In this document: positions 43,790 through 52,859 of the stretch, piece by piece | Numbering within the stretch: position 1 is the stretch's first letter | How the letters are laid out: each line of letters opens with the position of its first letter | Assembly: GCA_027531255.1 (NCBI GenBank) | Contig: JAPZRU010000012.1 | Location: forward strand, 157,829 to 221,828 | Origin: Steroidobacteraceae bacterium | GTDB lineage: Bacteria > Pseudomonadota > Gammaproteobacteria > Steroidobacterales > Steroidobacteraceae | DNA length: 64,000 nucleotides | Direction of reading: 5' to 3' | Translations under genes and position numbers: made by a program | Notes under the pieces: model-generated | Told to the model about the DNA's origin: nothing | Databases searched by the model: none | What the model saw: the letters and a program-made list of their open reading frames with translations, nothing else

Positions 43790-44782
43790 GTGGCCGTCCG
43801 GTACGAGTCCAACTCGCTGTTCCCGACCCGGCCCCAGCCGGTCCGGCAGTTTGGCGCACCCCGGTTCGACCGGCCGGTGCCGCGCGACGGTTACGCCTGG
43901 TGGTACGTCGACGCCCTGAGTGATGACGGCCGTTACGGCCTGACCGTGATCGCGTTCGTCGGCTCGGTGTTCTCGCCCTACTACGCGCACCGCCGCCGGC
44001 AGGGCCCCGCCGACCCGCTGGAGCACTGCGCACTGAACGTCGCGCTGTATGGCCCCGACCACGCCCGCTGGGCCATGACCGAGCGCGGCCGCACCGCCGT
44101 CCGACGCGGCGCGGACACGTTCGAGATCGGCCCGAGCGCGCTCGAGTGGGACGGCCACTCGCTGTCGATCCACGTCGACGAGGTGGCGATGCCGGTGCCG
44201 CTGCGCGTGCGCGGTCGCATCCGCCTGACGCCGACCGCCGGCACGCACTACACGGCCGTACTCGACGCGACGGGCCTGCACCGCTGGTCCCCGATCGCGC
44301 CGGAAGCGCGCGTCGAGGTCGAATTCGCGCACCCGGGGCTGCGCTGGGCGGGCACCGGTTATCTCGATTCGAACAGCGGCGACGCGCCGCTCGAAACCGC
44401 CTTCGCGTCCTGGCACTGGTCGCGCGCGGCGCTGTGCGACGGCGCGGCCGTGCTCTACGACGTCGAGCGGCGCGACGGCGACCGGCTGTCGCTGGCGCTG
44501 AAGTTCGACCGGCACGGCGGCGTGCACGCGTTCGAGCCGCCGCCGGTCGCGACGCTGCCGCGTTCGGGCTGGCGCGTCGAACGGCTAACCCGCAGCGAAC
44601 TGGCGCGCGCGAAAGTCGTCCGCACGCTCACCGACGCGCCCTTCTACGCGCGCTCGGAGGTGCGCCAGCGGCTGTACGGCCAGGACGTCGCCGCGATCCA
44701 CGAGAGCCTGTCGCTGGACCGCTTCGCGGCCCGCTGGGTGCAGGTGCTACTGCCCTTCCGGATGCCGCGCGTCGCGCGCTGA
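43790..44782 (+). CDS. crtC: Acyclic carotenoid 1,2-hydratase
   Basis: The 330-residue enzyme adds water to the psi end groups of neurosporene or lycopene in the spirilloxanthin/spheroidene route. DGYAWWYVDALSDDGRYGLTVIAFVGSVFSPYY, ALNVALYG, RWAMTERG and GTGYLDSNSGDAPLE are hallmark CrtC sequences. The start is GTG at 43790 with GGGAG upstream. Its 3' end overlaps the convergent small membrane gene by 36 bp. Confidence 0.95.
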   Translation: MAVRYESNSLFPTRPQPVRQFGAPRFDRPVPRDGYAWWYVDALSDDGRYGLTVIAFVGSVFSPYYAHRRRQGPADPLEHCALNVALYGPDHARWAMTERGRTAVRRGADTFEIGPSALEWDGHSLSIHVDEVAMPVPLRVRGRIRLTPTAGTHYTAVLDATGLHRWSPIAPEARVEVEFAHPGLRWAGTGYLDSNSGDAPLETAFASWHWSRAALCDGAAVLYDVERRDGDRLSLALKFDRHGGVHAFEPPPVATLPRSGWRVERLTRSELARAKVVRTLTDAPFYARSEVRQRLYGQDVAAIHESLSLDRFAARWVQVLLPFRMPRVAR

Positions 44783-44977
44783 GGTTCCCGCATGCGGCCC
44801 GGCCGCACCCGCTCCTTCGTCGCCCGCGTCCGCCGCGCCCTCGCGCGCACGACGCGCCGCCTCGCGTTCGGCCTGCTGCCGGTCGAGGCGCCGGCCGTTC
44901 CACTCGAGCACGAGCCACCCGAGGGCGAACGCGACCACGATCAGCAGCTCCATGAACGGCAGCCAGGCGCGGTCCAC
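44747..44977 (-). CDS. Small single-helix membrane protein, unknown function
   Basis: A 76-residue protein with one helix (about residues 9-25, MELLIVVAFALGWLVLEW) and a charged Arg/Glu/Ala tail that may be helical. The GTG at 44977 is 3 bp from the crtB stop; an alternative ATG at 44953 gives 68 residues. It must be co-transcribed with crtB. I do not recognise it; it could anchor carotenoid enzymes to the membrane, but that is a guess. Confidence 0.65.
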   Translation of the reverse strand: MDRAWLPFMELLIVVAFALGWLVLEWNGRRLDRQQAEREAARRAREGAADAGDEGAGAAGPHAGTSARDARHPEGQ

Positions 44978-44980
44978 GGC

Positions 44981-46057
44981 TCAACCTCCGGCGGCCGGCG
45001 CGCGCGGCTCGCGCTCGATGCGCTCCAGGCGCTCCAGGCGCTCGATCAGGTCGAGCACGCGCCGGGCGCGTGCGGCGAAGCCGTCGTCGTCGCCCGGACG
45101 CCGGTGCGCGCCGGCGCGCACGGCGGCTTCCACGAGGAAGCGCACGGCCGGCAGGTCGGGCGCCGGCCCACGCACGTCGGCCGCGCCGCGCGCGGCCGCC
45201 GCGACCGCCTCGGCGAGCAGGCGCAGCTTGCGCGGGCCGGAGACGATCGCACGCGCGTTCACCGAATCGTAGCCGCGGCGCTCGACCTCGCGGCCGATCT
45301 CCGCGTACATCAGGCGCGCGGCCCACATGCCGGGCCGGCAGTCGGCCGGCAGCCGCTCGAGGCCTGCGGTCGCGCGCAGGTAGAGTTCGTCCGCGTAGTC
45401 GAGCACGCGGCGGACCACGCGCGGGAGCGCCGCGTCGAACACGGGCCGCGCGAGCCACGCGTCCGGGTCGATGCCCTCCGCGCGCAGCCACGCGAGCGGC
45501 AGGTAGATGCGGCCGAGCCGCGCGTCCTCGCCGACGTCGCGCGCGACGTTCGTGAGTTGCATCGCGACGCCGAGGTCGCAGGCGCGCGCGAGCACGTCCG
45601 CCTCGCGGCGCCCCATCAGCAGCGCCATCATCGCGCCGACGGTGCCCGCGACGCGCGCGCAGTAGTCGAGCAGGTCGTCGAGCGTCTCGTAGCGGCGCCC
45701 GCGCGCGTCCCAGTCGAAACCGTCGAGCAGCGCGGCCGGCAGCTCGCGGGGAATGCCGAAGCGGCGGAGCACGTCGGCGAGCGCGCGGTCGGCCGGCTCG
45801 GGCAGCGGCCGGCCGGCGCACGCGAGATCGAGCCGGTGGCGGAGATGCTCGAGCGCCTCGTGACCGCCGCCCGCGACGTCCACCGCGTCGTCGGCGAGCC
45901 GGCAGAACGCGTAGAGGGCGATCGCGGGCTCGCGGACGCGGCCCGGCAGCACGATGGACGCGGCGTGAAAGGTCTTCGAACCCTCGCGCAGCAGCGCGCG
46001 GCAGGCCGCGAGGTCGTCGCGGGTCGCATGATCGTCGTCGGTCCACGCCGATGCCAT
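44981..46057 (-). CDS. crtB: Phytoene synthase
   Basis: The 358-residue enzyme joins two GGPP into phytoene. The two Asp-rich motifs are CRLADDAVDV and NVARDVGEDA, with ARLGRIYLP following as expected. The C-terminal third carries RGYDSVNARAIVSGPRK and an extended charged end. The ATG is at 46057, divergent from crtI across about 190 bp. Confidence 0.96.
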   Translation of the reverse strand: MASAWTDDDHATRDDLAACRALLREGSKTFHAASIVLPGRVREPAIALYAFCRLADDAVDVAGGGHEALEHLRHRLDLACAGRPLPEPADRALADVLRRFGIPRELPAALLDGFDWDARGRRYETLDDLLDYCARVAGTVGAMMALLMGRREADVLARACDLGVAMQLTNVARDVGEDARLGRIYLPLAWLRAEGIDPDAWLARPVFDAALPRVVRRVLDYADELYLRATAGLERLPADCRPGMWAARLMYAEIGREVERRGYDSVNARAIVSGPRKLRLLAEAVAAAARGAADVRGPAPDLPAVRFLVEAAVRAGAHRRPGDDDGFAARARRVLDLIERLERLERIEREPRAPAAGG

Positions 46058-46248
46058 GCGGCACCGCCCCCGCGCAGCCTGCCCAGCCGGCAGGGTACAC
46101 CGGTTCGCGTACGGCGCAACGGGGCGTCCAGGACGGACGACCGGCCGCCGCGCGCCGCGATCGCGCTGCGGAAACCCGCAGCCCTTTCCATTCCCGCATC
46201 GCGCGCGCGGGCGTATCTTGCGCGCGACTCCCGCGGAGGGACTCGCAG
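46058..46248. other. Divergent intergenic region crtB/crtI
   Basis: This 191-bp region should hold promoters for crtB and crtI. TATCTT at about 46213 could be a plus-strand -10, but no -35 is clear. No TGT-N12-ACA site is seen, unlike the other divergent PGC regions. GGAGGG at about 46235 is the crtI ribosome site. Confidence 0.5.
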
Positions 46249-47781
46249 ATGGCCGACGTGAAGCAGGCGGTGGTGATCGGCAGCGGCTTCGGCGGCCTCG
46301 CCGCGGCGGTGCGGCTCGGTGCGCGCGGCTACCGCGTGACCGTGGTCGAGAAGCTCGAGGCGCCCGGCGGGCGCGCCTCCGTGTTCCGGCAGGACGGCTA
46401 CACCTTCGACGCGGGGCCGACGATCATCACCGCGCCGTACCTGTTCGAGGAACTCTGGACGCTGTGCGGCCGCCGGATGGCGGACGACGTCGACGTGCGG
46501 CCGGTGAACCCGTTCTACGTCGTGCGCTTCGACGACGGCACCGAGATCGCCTACAGCGACGACGCGGACGACATGCGCCGGCAGATCGGCGCGATCTCGC
46601 CGCGCGACGTCGAGGGCTTCGACCGCTTCATGGAGGTCAGCGCCGAGATCTACGAGGTCGCGTTCGCGGAACTCGCGGACCAGCCCTTCCACGAGTTCTC
46701 GACGATGCTCCGCTGCGCGTACGACCTGCTCAGGCTCGAGGGCCACCGGTCGGTCCACGGCAAGGTCTCGAAATACTTCCGCGACGAACGGCTGCGCATC
46801 CTGTTCAGCTTCCACCCGCTGCTGATCGGCGGCAACCCGTTCACGACCACCTCGTTCTACTGCCTGATCTCGCACCTCGAGCGGAAGTACGGCGTGCACT
46901 ACGCGATGGGCGGGATGGGCTCGCTCGTGAACGGGCTCGCGGGCCTGATCCGCGGCCAGGGCAACGTGATCCGCTGCAACGCCGAGGTCGCCGAGATCCT
47001 CGTGCGCGACGGCCGCGCGGCGGGCGTGCGGCTCGCGAACGGCGAGCGCCTGCCGGCCGACGTGGTGGTCTCCAACGCGGACCCGGCGTGGACCTACGGC
47101 AAGCTGCTGGCGAACCACCCGCGGCGGCGCTGGACGGACGCGAAGCTCGCGAAGGCCAGCTACTCGATGAGCCTGTTCGTCTGGTACTTCGGCACGAACC
47201 GGCGCTGGGAGAACGTGCGGCACCACACGATGGTGCTGGGGCCGCGCTACAAGGGGCTGCTGGACGACATCTTCGAGCGCAAGCAGCTGGCCGAGGACTT
47301 CAGTCTCTACCTGCACCGGCCGAGCGCGACCGACCCGTCGCTCGCGCCGCCGGGCTGCGACTCGTTCTACGTGCTGTCGCCGGTACCGCACCTGCAGAGC
47401 GGCACCGACTGGCCGGCGCTCGCCGAGTCGTACCGCGCGAAGATCCAGCGACGCCTGGCGGACACCGTGCTGCCGGGCCTCGACGGCGCGATCGCGACCT
47501 CGAAGGTGATGACGCCGCAGGACTTCCGGGACCGCCTGCTGTCCGTGAACGGCGCGGCCTTCGCGATGGAACCGAAGCTGTTCCAGAGCGCATGGTTCCG
47601 GCCGCACAACATGAGCGAGGAAGTGCCGGGCCTCTACATCGTCGGTGCGGGCACGCACCCGGGCGCGGGACTGCCGGGCGTGCTGTCGTCAGCGAAGATC
47701 GTCGACGACGTGCTGCTGACCGGCGCGCACGGCAGCCGGCGCGAGGTCCTCCAGCAGGCGGGCGCTTCCGAGCCGGCCTGA
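46249..47781 (+). CDS. crtI: Phytoene desaturase
   Basis: The 510-residue FAD enzyme desaturates phytoene to neurosporene or lycopene. The N-terminal motif VVIGSGFGGLAAAVRLGARGY and the C-terminal YIVGAGTHPGAGLPGVLSSAK are diagnostic. Lacking crtA and possessing crtC, D and F, the cell probably makes lycopene-derived spirilloxanthin, needing four desaturations. The last 93 bp overlap the end of the convergent crtD. Confidence 0.96.
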   Translation: MADVKQAVVIGSGFGGLAAAVRLGARGYRVTVVEKLEAPGGRASVFRQDGYTFDAGPTIITAPYLFEELWTLCGRRMADDVDVRPVNPFYVVRFDDGTEIAYSDDADDMRRQIGAISPRDVEGFDRFMEVSAEIYEVAFAELADQPFHEFSTMLRCAYDLLRLEGHRSVHGKVSKYFRDERLRILFSFHPLLIGGNPFTTTSFYCLISHLERKYGVHYAMGGMGSLVNGLAGLIRGQGNVIRCNAEVAEILVRDGRAAGVRLANGERLPADVVVSNADPAWTYGKLLANHPRRRWTDAKLAKASYSMSLFVWYFGTNRRWENVRHHTMVLGPRYKGLLDDIFERKQLAEDFSLYLHRPSATDPSLAPPGCDSFYVLSPVPHLQSGTDWPALAESYRAKIQRRLADTVLPGLDGAIATSKVMTPQDFRDRLLSVNGAAFAMEPKLFQSAWFRPHNMSEEVPGLYIVGAGTHPGAGLPGVLSSAKIVDDVLLTGAHGSRREVLQQAGASEPA

Positions 47782-49248
47782 CATCGCCGCCATCGGCACG
47801 CCGGGGCCCGGGTGCACCGAGCCCCCGGCGAGGTAGAGGCCCGGGACGCGCGAGCGCGCGCCGGGCCGCGCGAAGCTCGCCATCGGCCCGTGGCTCGCGC
47901 GTCCATACAGCGCCCCGCCGGTCCCCGGGAACAACGCGTCGAAACCGGCCGGCGTCGTGGCCACGCAATGCGCGGCGTCGAGTTCCACGTGCAGCCCACA
48001 CGCGGCCAGCAGCGCGAAGGTGCGGTCCTGGAGCCCCGCGAGCGCGCCAGCGCCGAGATCGCCGCGGTCCCCGTCCGCCGGTGCATTCACGAGCACCAGC
48101 AGGCGCTCGCGGTCGCCGTGCGCCGGGGCGCGGCCCGGGCCGCGGTCCTGCGCGCAGACGTAGACGGTCGGCGCGGCCACGATCTCCCGGCGGCCGAAGA
48201 TCGCGCGGAACTCCGCGGGGTAGTCCTCGGCGAAGAACACGTTGTGGTGCTCGAGCGGGAACCCGCGCGTGCGGGCGCGCAGGCACCACGTGACCGCGGA
48301 CAGCGAGCGCTTCGCGCGCGGCACGTCCGGCACCGCGTGCGCGACCGCGGCACCGAGGCGCCCCTGGGCGAGCGCGGCGCAGTCGCCGTTGTAGAGCACG
48401 GCGTCGGCCGGCAGCCGCTCGCCGTCCGCGAGCCGCACGCCGGCCGCGCGGCCGTGCTCCACGCAGATCTCGGCGACGTGCGCGCCGTAGCGGTAGCGCG
48501 CGCCCTGCAGCTCGCCGAGTCGCTGGAGCGCGCGCGCGACGGCCGCCATCCCGCCGCGCACGAGCCAGACGCCGTCCTGCTCGACGTGCGCGACCAGCAT
48601 CAGCGTGGCCGGCGTCTGCAGCGGCGAGGAACCGACGTAGGTCGAGTAGCGGCCGAACAGCTGGCGCAGCCGCGGATCCGCGAAGTGCTCGCCGAGCGCG
48701 GTCCAGAGCGTCTGCCACGGCTTGAGGCGCAGCAGCGCGTCGAGCCGCGCGAGGCCCACGCGGCGCGTCAGCCCGAGCGGCGACGGGCGCTCCGCGGCGA
48801 TGAATGTGTCCTTGAGCGTCGCGTAGACGTCGCGGCTGCGTGCGCAGAAGCCGGCGAAGCCGCGCGCGTCGGCGGGCCCGGCGAACGCGGCTATCGCCTC
48901 GCGCGAGCGTTCGACGTCGGCGTGCAGGTCGAGGCGCCCGCCCGCCCGCCAGGCATGGCGCGCGAGCACGTCGGCGGTTTCTAGCTCCAGGTGATCCTCG
49001 AGCCGGCGGCCCGCGTCGGCATACAGGCCGTCGAAGATCCACCGCATCGTGAACACGGTGGGCCCGGCGTCGACGCCGAGCCCGTCCTCGACCAGCAGCT
49101 GCCGCAGCTTGCCGCCGGGCGCCGCCGCACGCTCGCAGACCGTGACGTCCGCGCCGCGCCGCGCGAGGTCCGCGGCGGCGGTGAGCCCGCCCACGCCGGC
49201 GCCGACCACGACGACGCGCGGCGCGTCGCGTCGGCGCGCACGACTCAC
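47689..49248 (-). CDS. crtD: Hydroxyneurosporene/1-hydroxycarotenoid 3,4-desaturase
   Basis: The 519-residue FAD enzyme, a CrtI relative, introduces the C3,4 double bond. VVVVGAGVGGLTAAADLARRGADV, VDAGPTVFTMRWIFD and GGSVHPGPGVPMAAMSGRL are characteristic. The start is GTG at 49248, in a GTGA overlap with the DUF2306-like gene. The 3' end overlaps crtI by 93 bp tail to tail, and the conserved SGRL segment lies inside the overlap. Confidence 0.94.
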   Translation of the reverse strand: MSRARRRDAPRVVVVGAGVGGLTAAADLARRGADVTVCERAAAPGGKLRQLLVEDGLGVDAGPTVFTMRWIFDGLYADAGRRLEDHLELETADVLARHAWRAGGRLDLHADVERSREAIAAFAGPADARGFAGFCARSRDVYATLKDTFIAAERPSPLGLTRRVGLARLDALLRLKPWQTLWTALGEHFADPRLRQLFGRYSTYVGSSPLQTPATLMLVAHVEQDGVWLVRGGMAAVARALQRLGELQGARYRYGAHVAEICVEHGRAAGVRLADGERLPADAVLYNGDCAALAQGRLGAAVAHAVPDVPRAKRSLSAVTWCLRARTRGFPLEHHNVFFAEDYPAEFRAIFGRREIVAAPTVYVCAQDRGPGRAPAHGDRERLLVLVNAPADGDRGDLGAGALAGLQDRTFALLAACGLHVELDAAHCVATTPAGFDALFPGTGGALYGRASHGPMASFARPGARSRVPGLYLAGGSVHPGPGVPMAAMSGRLGSARLLEDLAPAAVRAGQQHVVDDLR

Positions 49249-49991
49249 GACAGCGCTCGCGCCGTCGGCGGCGGCACCGTGCGCGCGTACTTCCGGCCGA
49301 TGTCCCAGCGGTGGTACAGGATCAGCCCGAGGCCGATCGTCAGGGGGACGGCCCACAGCGCCGGGTGCAGCGCGAGCGAGGGCACGGTACGCACGAGGCC
49401 GAAGGCCATGAACGCGGTGTAGACCGAGATCCCCGCGCCGACCAGCGCCTTGACGTGCTCCTTGAGCCACATCCCCGGCGGCGGCCGCGGCGAGTACAGG
49501 AACCACAGGTTCGTCGCGACGGTCGCGAAACCGAGCACCGCCACGCCGTACAGCAGCGGCATGCGCGTGGCCCAGGCCTGCCACGCGCAGTTCGCGGCCG
49601 CCGCCAGCAGTGCCGCCTGTAGCGCGAGGTTGCGCCACTCGCGGTTCGCCCGGTGGTCGCGCGCGTTCTTCACGCACAGCCAGCCGTACCACGCGAGGTT
49701 CACGGTCAGGACCGCGAGGCACAGCATCATCCAGCCGAACACGTCGCGGATCCACACCTCGCTGTGCGAGCCGACCAGGTGCGGATGCGTGCCCAGGGGG
49801 TCGAGGATCGTGCAGGTGCTGATGCCGACCGCCGCCGCGCCGGTCGCGAGCATCGACCACGTGAACACGCGGCCCCAGCGGCGGTGCGCGTCCCCGCCCT
49901 TGCGGCCGACGACAGGCACCCAGAACGCGAGCAGGCCGATGCTGCCGGTCGCGATGTGGAGCGCCACGAAAAGCCGGAAAGCGTCGTGCAT
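49245..49991 (-). CDS. DUF2306-like multi-pass membrane protein
   Basis: A 248-residue protein with about six or seven membrane helices. The N-terminus, LHIATGSIGLLAFWVPVVGRKGGDAHRRWGRVF, has the His and the KGG-HRRWGR pattern of DUF2306-like proteins. A later WLKEHVKALVGAG segment adds another His. Such His placement could bind haem or metal, but function is unknown. It is translationally coupled to crtD (GTGA) and divergent from the P450 gene. Confidence 0.8.
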   Translation of the reverse strand: MHDAFRLFVALHIATGSIGLLAFWVPVVGRKGGDAHRRWGRVFTWSMLATGAAAVGISTCTILDPLGTHPHLVGSHSEVWIRDVFGWMMLCLAVLTVNLAWYGWLCVKNARDHRANREWRNLALQAALLAAAANCAWQAWATRMPLLYGVAVLGFATVATNLWFLYSPRPPPGMWLKEHVKALVGAGISVYTAFMAFGLVRTVPSLALHPALWAVPLTIGLGLILYHRWDIGRKYARTVPPPTARALS

Positions 49992-50271
49992 CGCACAGGT
50001 CCCCGCCGGATCCGTCGATGCTGCGCCCCGGTACCGGCGCAGTCAAAGGCCGCGCGGCAGGCGGGACTTTCGGTTTTTCCCGATGCACTCTGCGCCGGAT
50101 CGTCAACTCGATGGCGTCGCGTGGGCGTGCATCCGCGATGGCGCTCCGACGCTGCGCAATCGTGCCGGTGTCGGGCGTACCGGCCCGCCTTTGCACCGCG
50201 CATCGCGCGCGGCCATCATGCGCACGGGCCATCGCCGCGCACGCCACGCCACGCGCGGCCGAGGAATCACC
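49992..50271. other. Divergent intergenic region, DUF2306-crtD / P450
   Basis: This 280-bp stretch carries promoters for two divergent units. A pyrimidine-rich patch near 50065-50085 (CGGGA...TCCCG with a short T run) is the only lower-GC spot. I see no TGT-N12-ACA site and no coding sequence that can be supported. GAGGAA at 50261-50266 is the P450 ribosome site. Confidence 0.5.
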
Positions 50272-51639
50272 ATGTACTGCCCGCCGAGGCCGCGGCCGCT
50301 GCCCGCGGTCGCCGCGCTGGTCCGCGTCGTCCTGCAGGGCGACGGCGATCTGCTGAGCCTGCTGCCGGCCAAGGCCTACCGCGTCGAAACCGGTTGGCTC
50401 GGGTGGTCGCGCCGGTCGATCCTCGTCGTCAACGCGCCGGAACTGGTGCGCGAGATCCTGCAGGATCCGCATGGCATCTTCCCGAAGAGCGACCTGATGG
50501 TCGACGCGCTCGAGCCGCTGGTCGGCAACTCGATGTTCGTGTCGAGCGGCGAGGCCTGGAAGCGCCAGCGCCGGATGATCGACCCGGCGTTCTCGCAGCT
50601 GCGCCTCGGCCGCGCGTTCCAGGCGATGACCGCGGCGGTGGACGACTACGAGGCGCACCTCGACGCGGTGAGCGCGAGCGGCGAGCCGCTGTCGCTCGAC
50701 CTCGCGATGAGCAGCCTGACGGCCGACGTGATCTGCCGCGCGGTGTTCTCGACCGGCCTTCAGTCGCAGACCGCGCGCGACGTGTTCGAGGCCTTCACCG
50801 TGTTCGAGAAGAGCGTCGCGCAGGTGCGCCTGAAGACGCTGATCATCGATCCCGCGTGGACGAAGGCCCCGCAGGAGCCCGCGGTGCTGGAGGCCTGCCG
50901 GCGCATCCGCGCGCATCTCGGCGAGCTGCTCGACACACACGCCGGGCCCGAGTCCGGCTACGACGACATCGCGAGCGCGATCGTGGCCGCGCGCGATCCG
51001 GAAACCGGGGCGGGCTTCGACCGCAAGGAACTGCTCGACCAGCTGGGCGTGATGTTCCTCGCCGGCCACGAGACCACGGCGAGCGCGCTGACCTGGGCGT
51101 TCCTGATGCTGTCGCTGCAGCCCGCGGTGCTGGCGCGGATCCGGGCGGAGGTCGACGCCGTGGTCGGCGACGGGCCGGTCACCTTCGAGCACACAAAGCG
51201 GCTGCCGTTCGTGCGCGCGGTGTTCCGCGAGACCGCCCGCCTTTACCCGCCGATCACGTTCATCCCGCGGGTCGCCGAGCGTGACACCACGATCGGCGGC
51301 CGCCGCGTGAAGCGCGGCGCGATGATCATGATCGCGCCGTGGACGATCCAGCGGCACGAGAAGTACTGGAAGCGCCCGGACGAGTTCGACCCCGACCGCT
51401 TCATGCCCGAGCGCGAGGGCGAGGTGGTGCCCGGCACCTACCTGCCGTTCGGCATCGGACCGCGCGTCTGCGTCGGCGCCTCGTTCGCGCAGACCGAGGC
51501 GGCGCTGATCCTCGCGCGGCTCGCACGGCGCTACGACTTCGAGGCGCGGGAACCGGAGCGCGTGCGGCCCGTCGCGCGCCTCACTACGCGTCCGGCCGAG
51601 CAGGTCTGGTGCCGCGTGCGGCGGCGGGGGGCCGCGTGA
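50272..51639 (+). CDS. Cytochrome P450
   Basis: A 455-residue soluble-type P450. The I-helix oxygen motif is LAGHETTASALTW, the K-helix ExxR is ETAR in RAVFRETARLYPP, and the haem Cys is Cys400 in FGIGPRVCVGAS. The C-helix WKRQRRMIDPAF is also typical. It resembles the CYP102/CYP175-like group, which includes a carotene hydroxylase in Thermus. With crtD next door, a carotenoid substrate is a fair inference, not shown. It overlaps the ATP-grasp gene by 4 bp. Confidence 0.93.
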   Translation: MYCPPRPRPLPAVAALVRVVLQGDGDLLSLLPAKAYRVETGWLGWSRRSILVVNAPELVREILQDPHGIFPKSDLMVDALEPLVGNSMFVSSGEAWKRQRRMIDPAFSQLRLGRAFQAMTAAVDDYEAHLDAVSASGEPLSLDLAMSSLTADVICRAVFSTGLQSQTARDVFEAFTVFEKSVAQVRLKTLIIDPAWTKAPQEPAVLEACRRIRAHLGELLDTHAGPESGYDDIASAIVAARDPETGAGFDRKELLDQLGVMFLAGHETTASALTWAFLMLSLQPAVLARIRAEVDAVVGDGPVTFEHTKRLPFVRAVFRETARLYPPITFIPRVAERDTTIGGRRVKRGAMIMIAPWTIQRHEKYWKRPDEFDPDRFMPEREGEVVPGTYLPFGIGPRVCVGASFAQTEAALILARLARRYDFEAREPERVRPVARLTTRPAEQVWCRVRRRGAA

Positions 51640-52859
51640 GCGCCGCGGACGAGCGGAGGCACGCCGGCGCGGACGGCCGCACCTGCGGCGATCGCGCGGC
51701 CGGCGCCGGGAGTCCGCGCACCGTGCTGCTGACGCTGGGCCGCCTGCCGAAGGCGCTCGACCTCGCACGCAGCTTCGCGCGCGGCGGCTGGCGCGTCGTC
51801 GTCGCGGAACCGTTCCGCCGGCACCTGGTCGGCGCGTCGAACGTGGTGGCGCGCAGCCACGTCGTGACGGCGCCGGCGGTGGACCGCGAGCGCTACCTCG
51901 GCGACCTGCTGCGCGTGATCGATGCGGAACGCGTCCAACTCGTCGTGCCGGTGTCGGAGGAGGCGATGCACGTCGCGTTCCTGCGCGACCGGCTGCCGGG
52001 CGGCGTCCGGCTGTACACGATGCCGCCCGAGGCGCTGCTCGCCGTGCACCACAAGGGCCGTTTCGTCGAGCGCTGTCGCGACTACGGGCTCGCGGTGCCC
52101 GACAGCGCGATGGCCGATGCGCCGCGCGCGGCCGAAATCGCACGGGCCGGCCGCTTCGTCACGAAGCCCGCGTACTCCTGCTCCGGACGCGGCGTGCGCT
52201 TCCACGCCCCCGGCGCCGGGTTCCCCGCCGACCCTGGACTCGTGGTGCAGTCCTTCGTCGAGGGCGCACTCTGCAGCACCTGCACTCAGGCGCACGACGG
52301 GCGCGTGCTGGCGACGGTGGTCTACCGGGGCGCCGTGATGTCCGGCAGCGTCGCCGTCTGCTTCGAGCGCATCGCGCAGCCGGCGGTCGAGGAGTGGGTG
52401 CGCACGTTCGTCGCGCGCACCGGCTGGACCGGCTTCGTCGCCTTCGACTTCGTGGTGGACGCCGAGGGCCGCGCCCACGCCATCGAGTGCAACCCGCGCA
52501 CGACGAGCGGCCTGCACTTCCTGCACCCGGACGACCTGGCGCGCGGTGTCGTCGCGCCCGAGGATCCCCGGCCGGTGCGCTTCCGCGACGAGCGGACGCT
52601 GATGCAGTTCTGGGCCTGCCTCACGGAACTCGGCAACGCGGGGCTCGACCGGGCGCGCGCCGCGCGCGTCTGGAGAGCGATGCGCACGGCGCGCGACGTG
52701 ACGTGGAGCCCGGACGATCCGTGGCCGCTGCTGTCGATGCCGTGGACGTCGTGGACGATCATCTCGATGGCACGGGCGCGCGGCGTGCCGTTCGGCGAGG
52801 TCGCGACCCTCGACGTGGGGTGGTACGAGGACCGCGATCGATCCGCTACAGCGGCGTGA
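51636..52859 (+). CDS. ATP-grasp ligase-type protein
   Basis: A 407-residue protein. The N-terminal Rossmann-like preATP domain (LLTLGRLPKALDLARSFARGGW) is followed by an ATP-grasp core with FVTKPAYSCSGRGVRF (Lys and Gly loop), VVQSFVEGALCSTC and the Mg-binding AIECNPRTTSGLHF. It belongs to the carbamoyl-phosphate-synthase-L-like ATP-grasp group. Family enzymes activate a carboxylate and couple it to an amine or other nucleophile. The start is GTG at 51636, GTGA-coupled to the P450. Substrate unknown. Confidence 0.87.
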   Translation: MSAADERRHAGADGRTCGDRAAGAGSPRTVLLTLGRLPKALDLARSFARGGWRVVVAEPFRRHLVGASNVVARSHVVTAPAVDRERYLGDLLRVIDAERVQLVVPVSEEAMHVAFLRDRLPGGVRLYTMPPEALLAVHHKGRFVERCRDYGLAVPDSAMADAPRAAEIARAGRFVTKPAYSCSGRGVRFHAPGAGFPADPGLVVQSFVEGALCSTCTQAHDGRVLATVVYRGAVMSGSVAVCFERIAQPAVEEWVRTFVARTGWTGFVAFDFVVDAEGRAHAIECNPRTTSGLHFLHPDDLARGVVAPEDPRPVRFRDERTLMQFWACLTELGNAGLDRARAARVWRAMRTARDVTWSPDDPWPLLSMPWTSWTIISMARARGVPFGEVATLDVGWYEDRDRSATAA

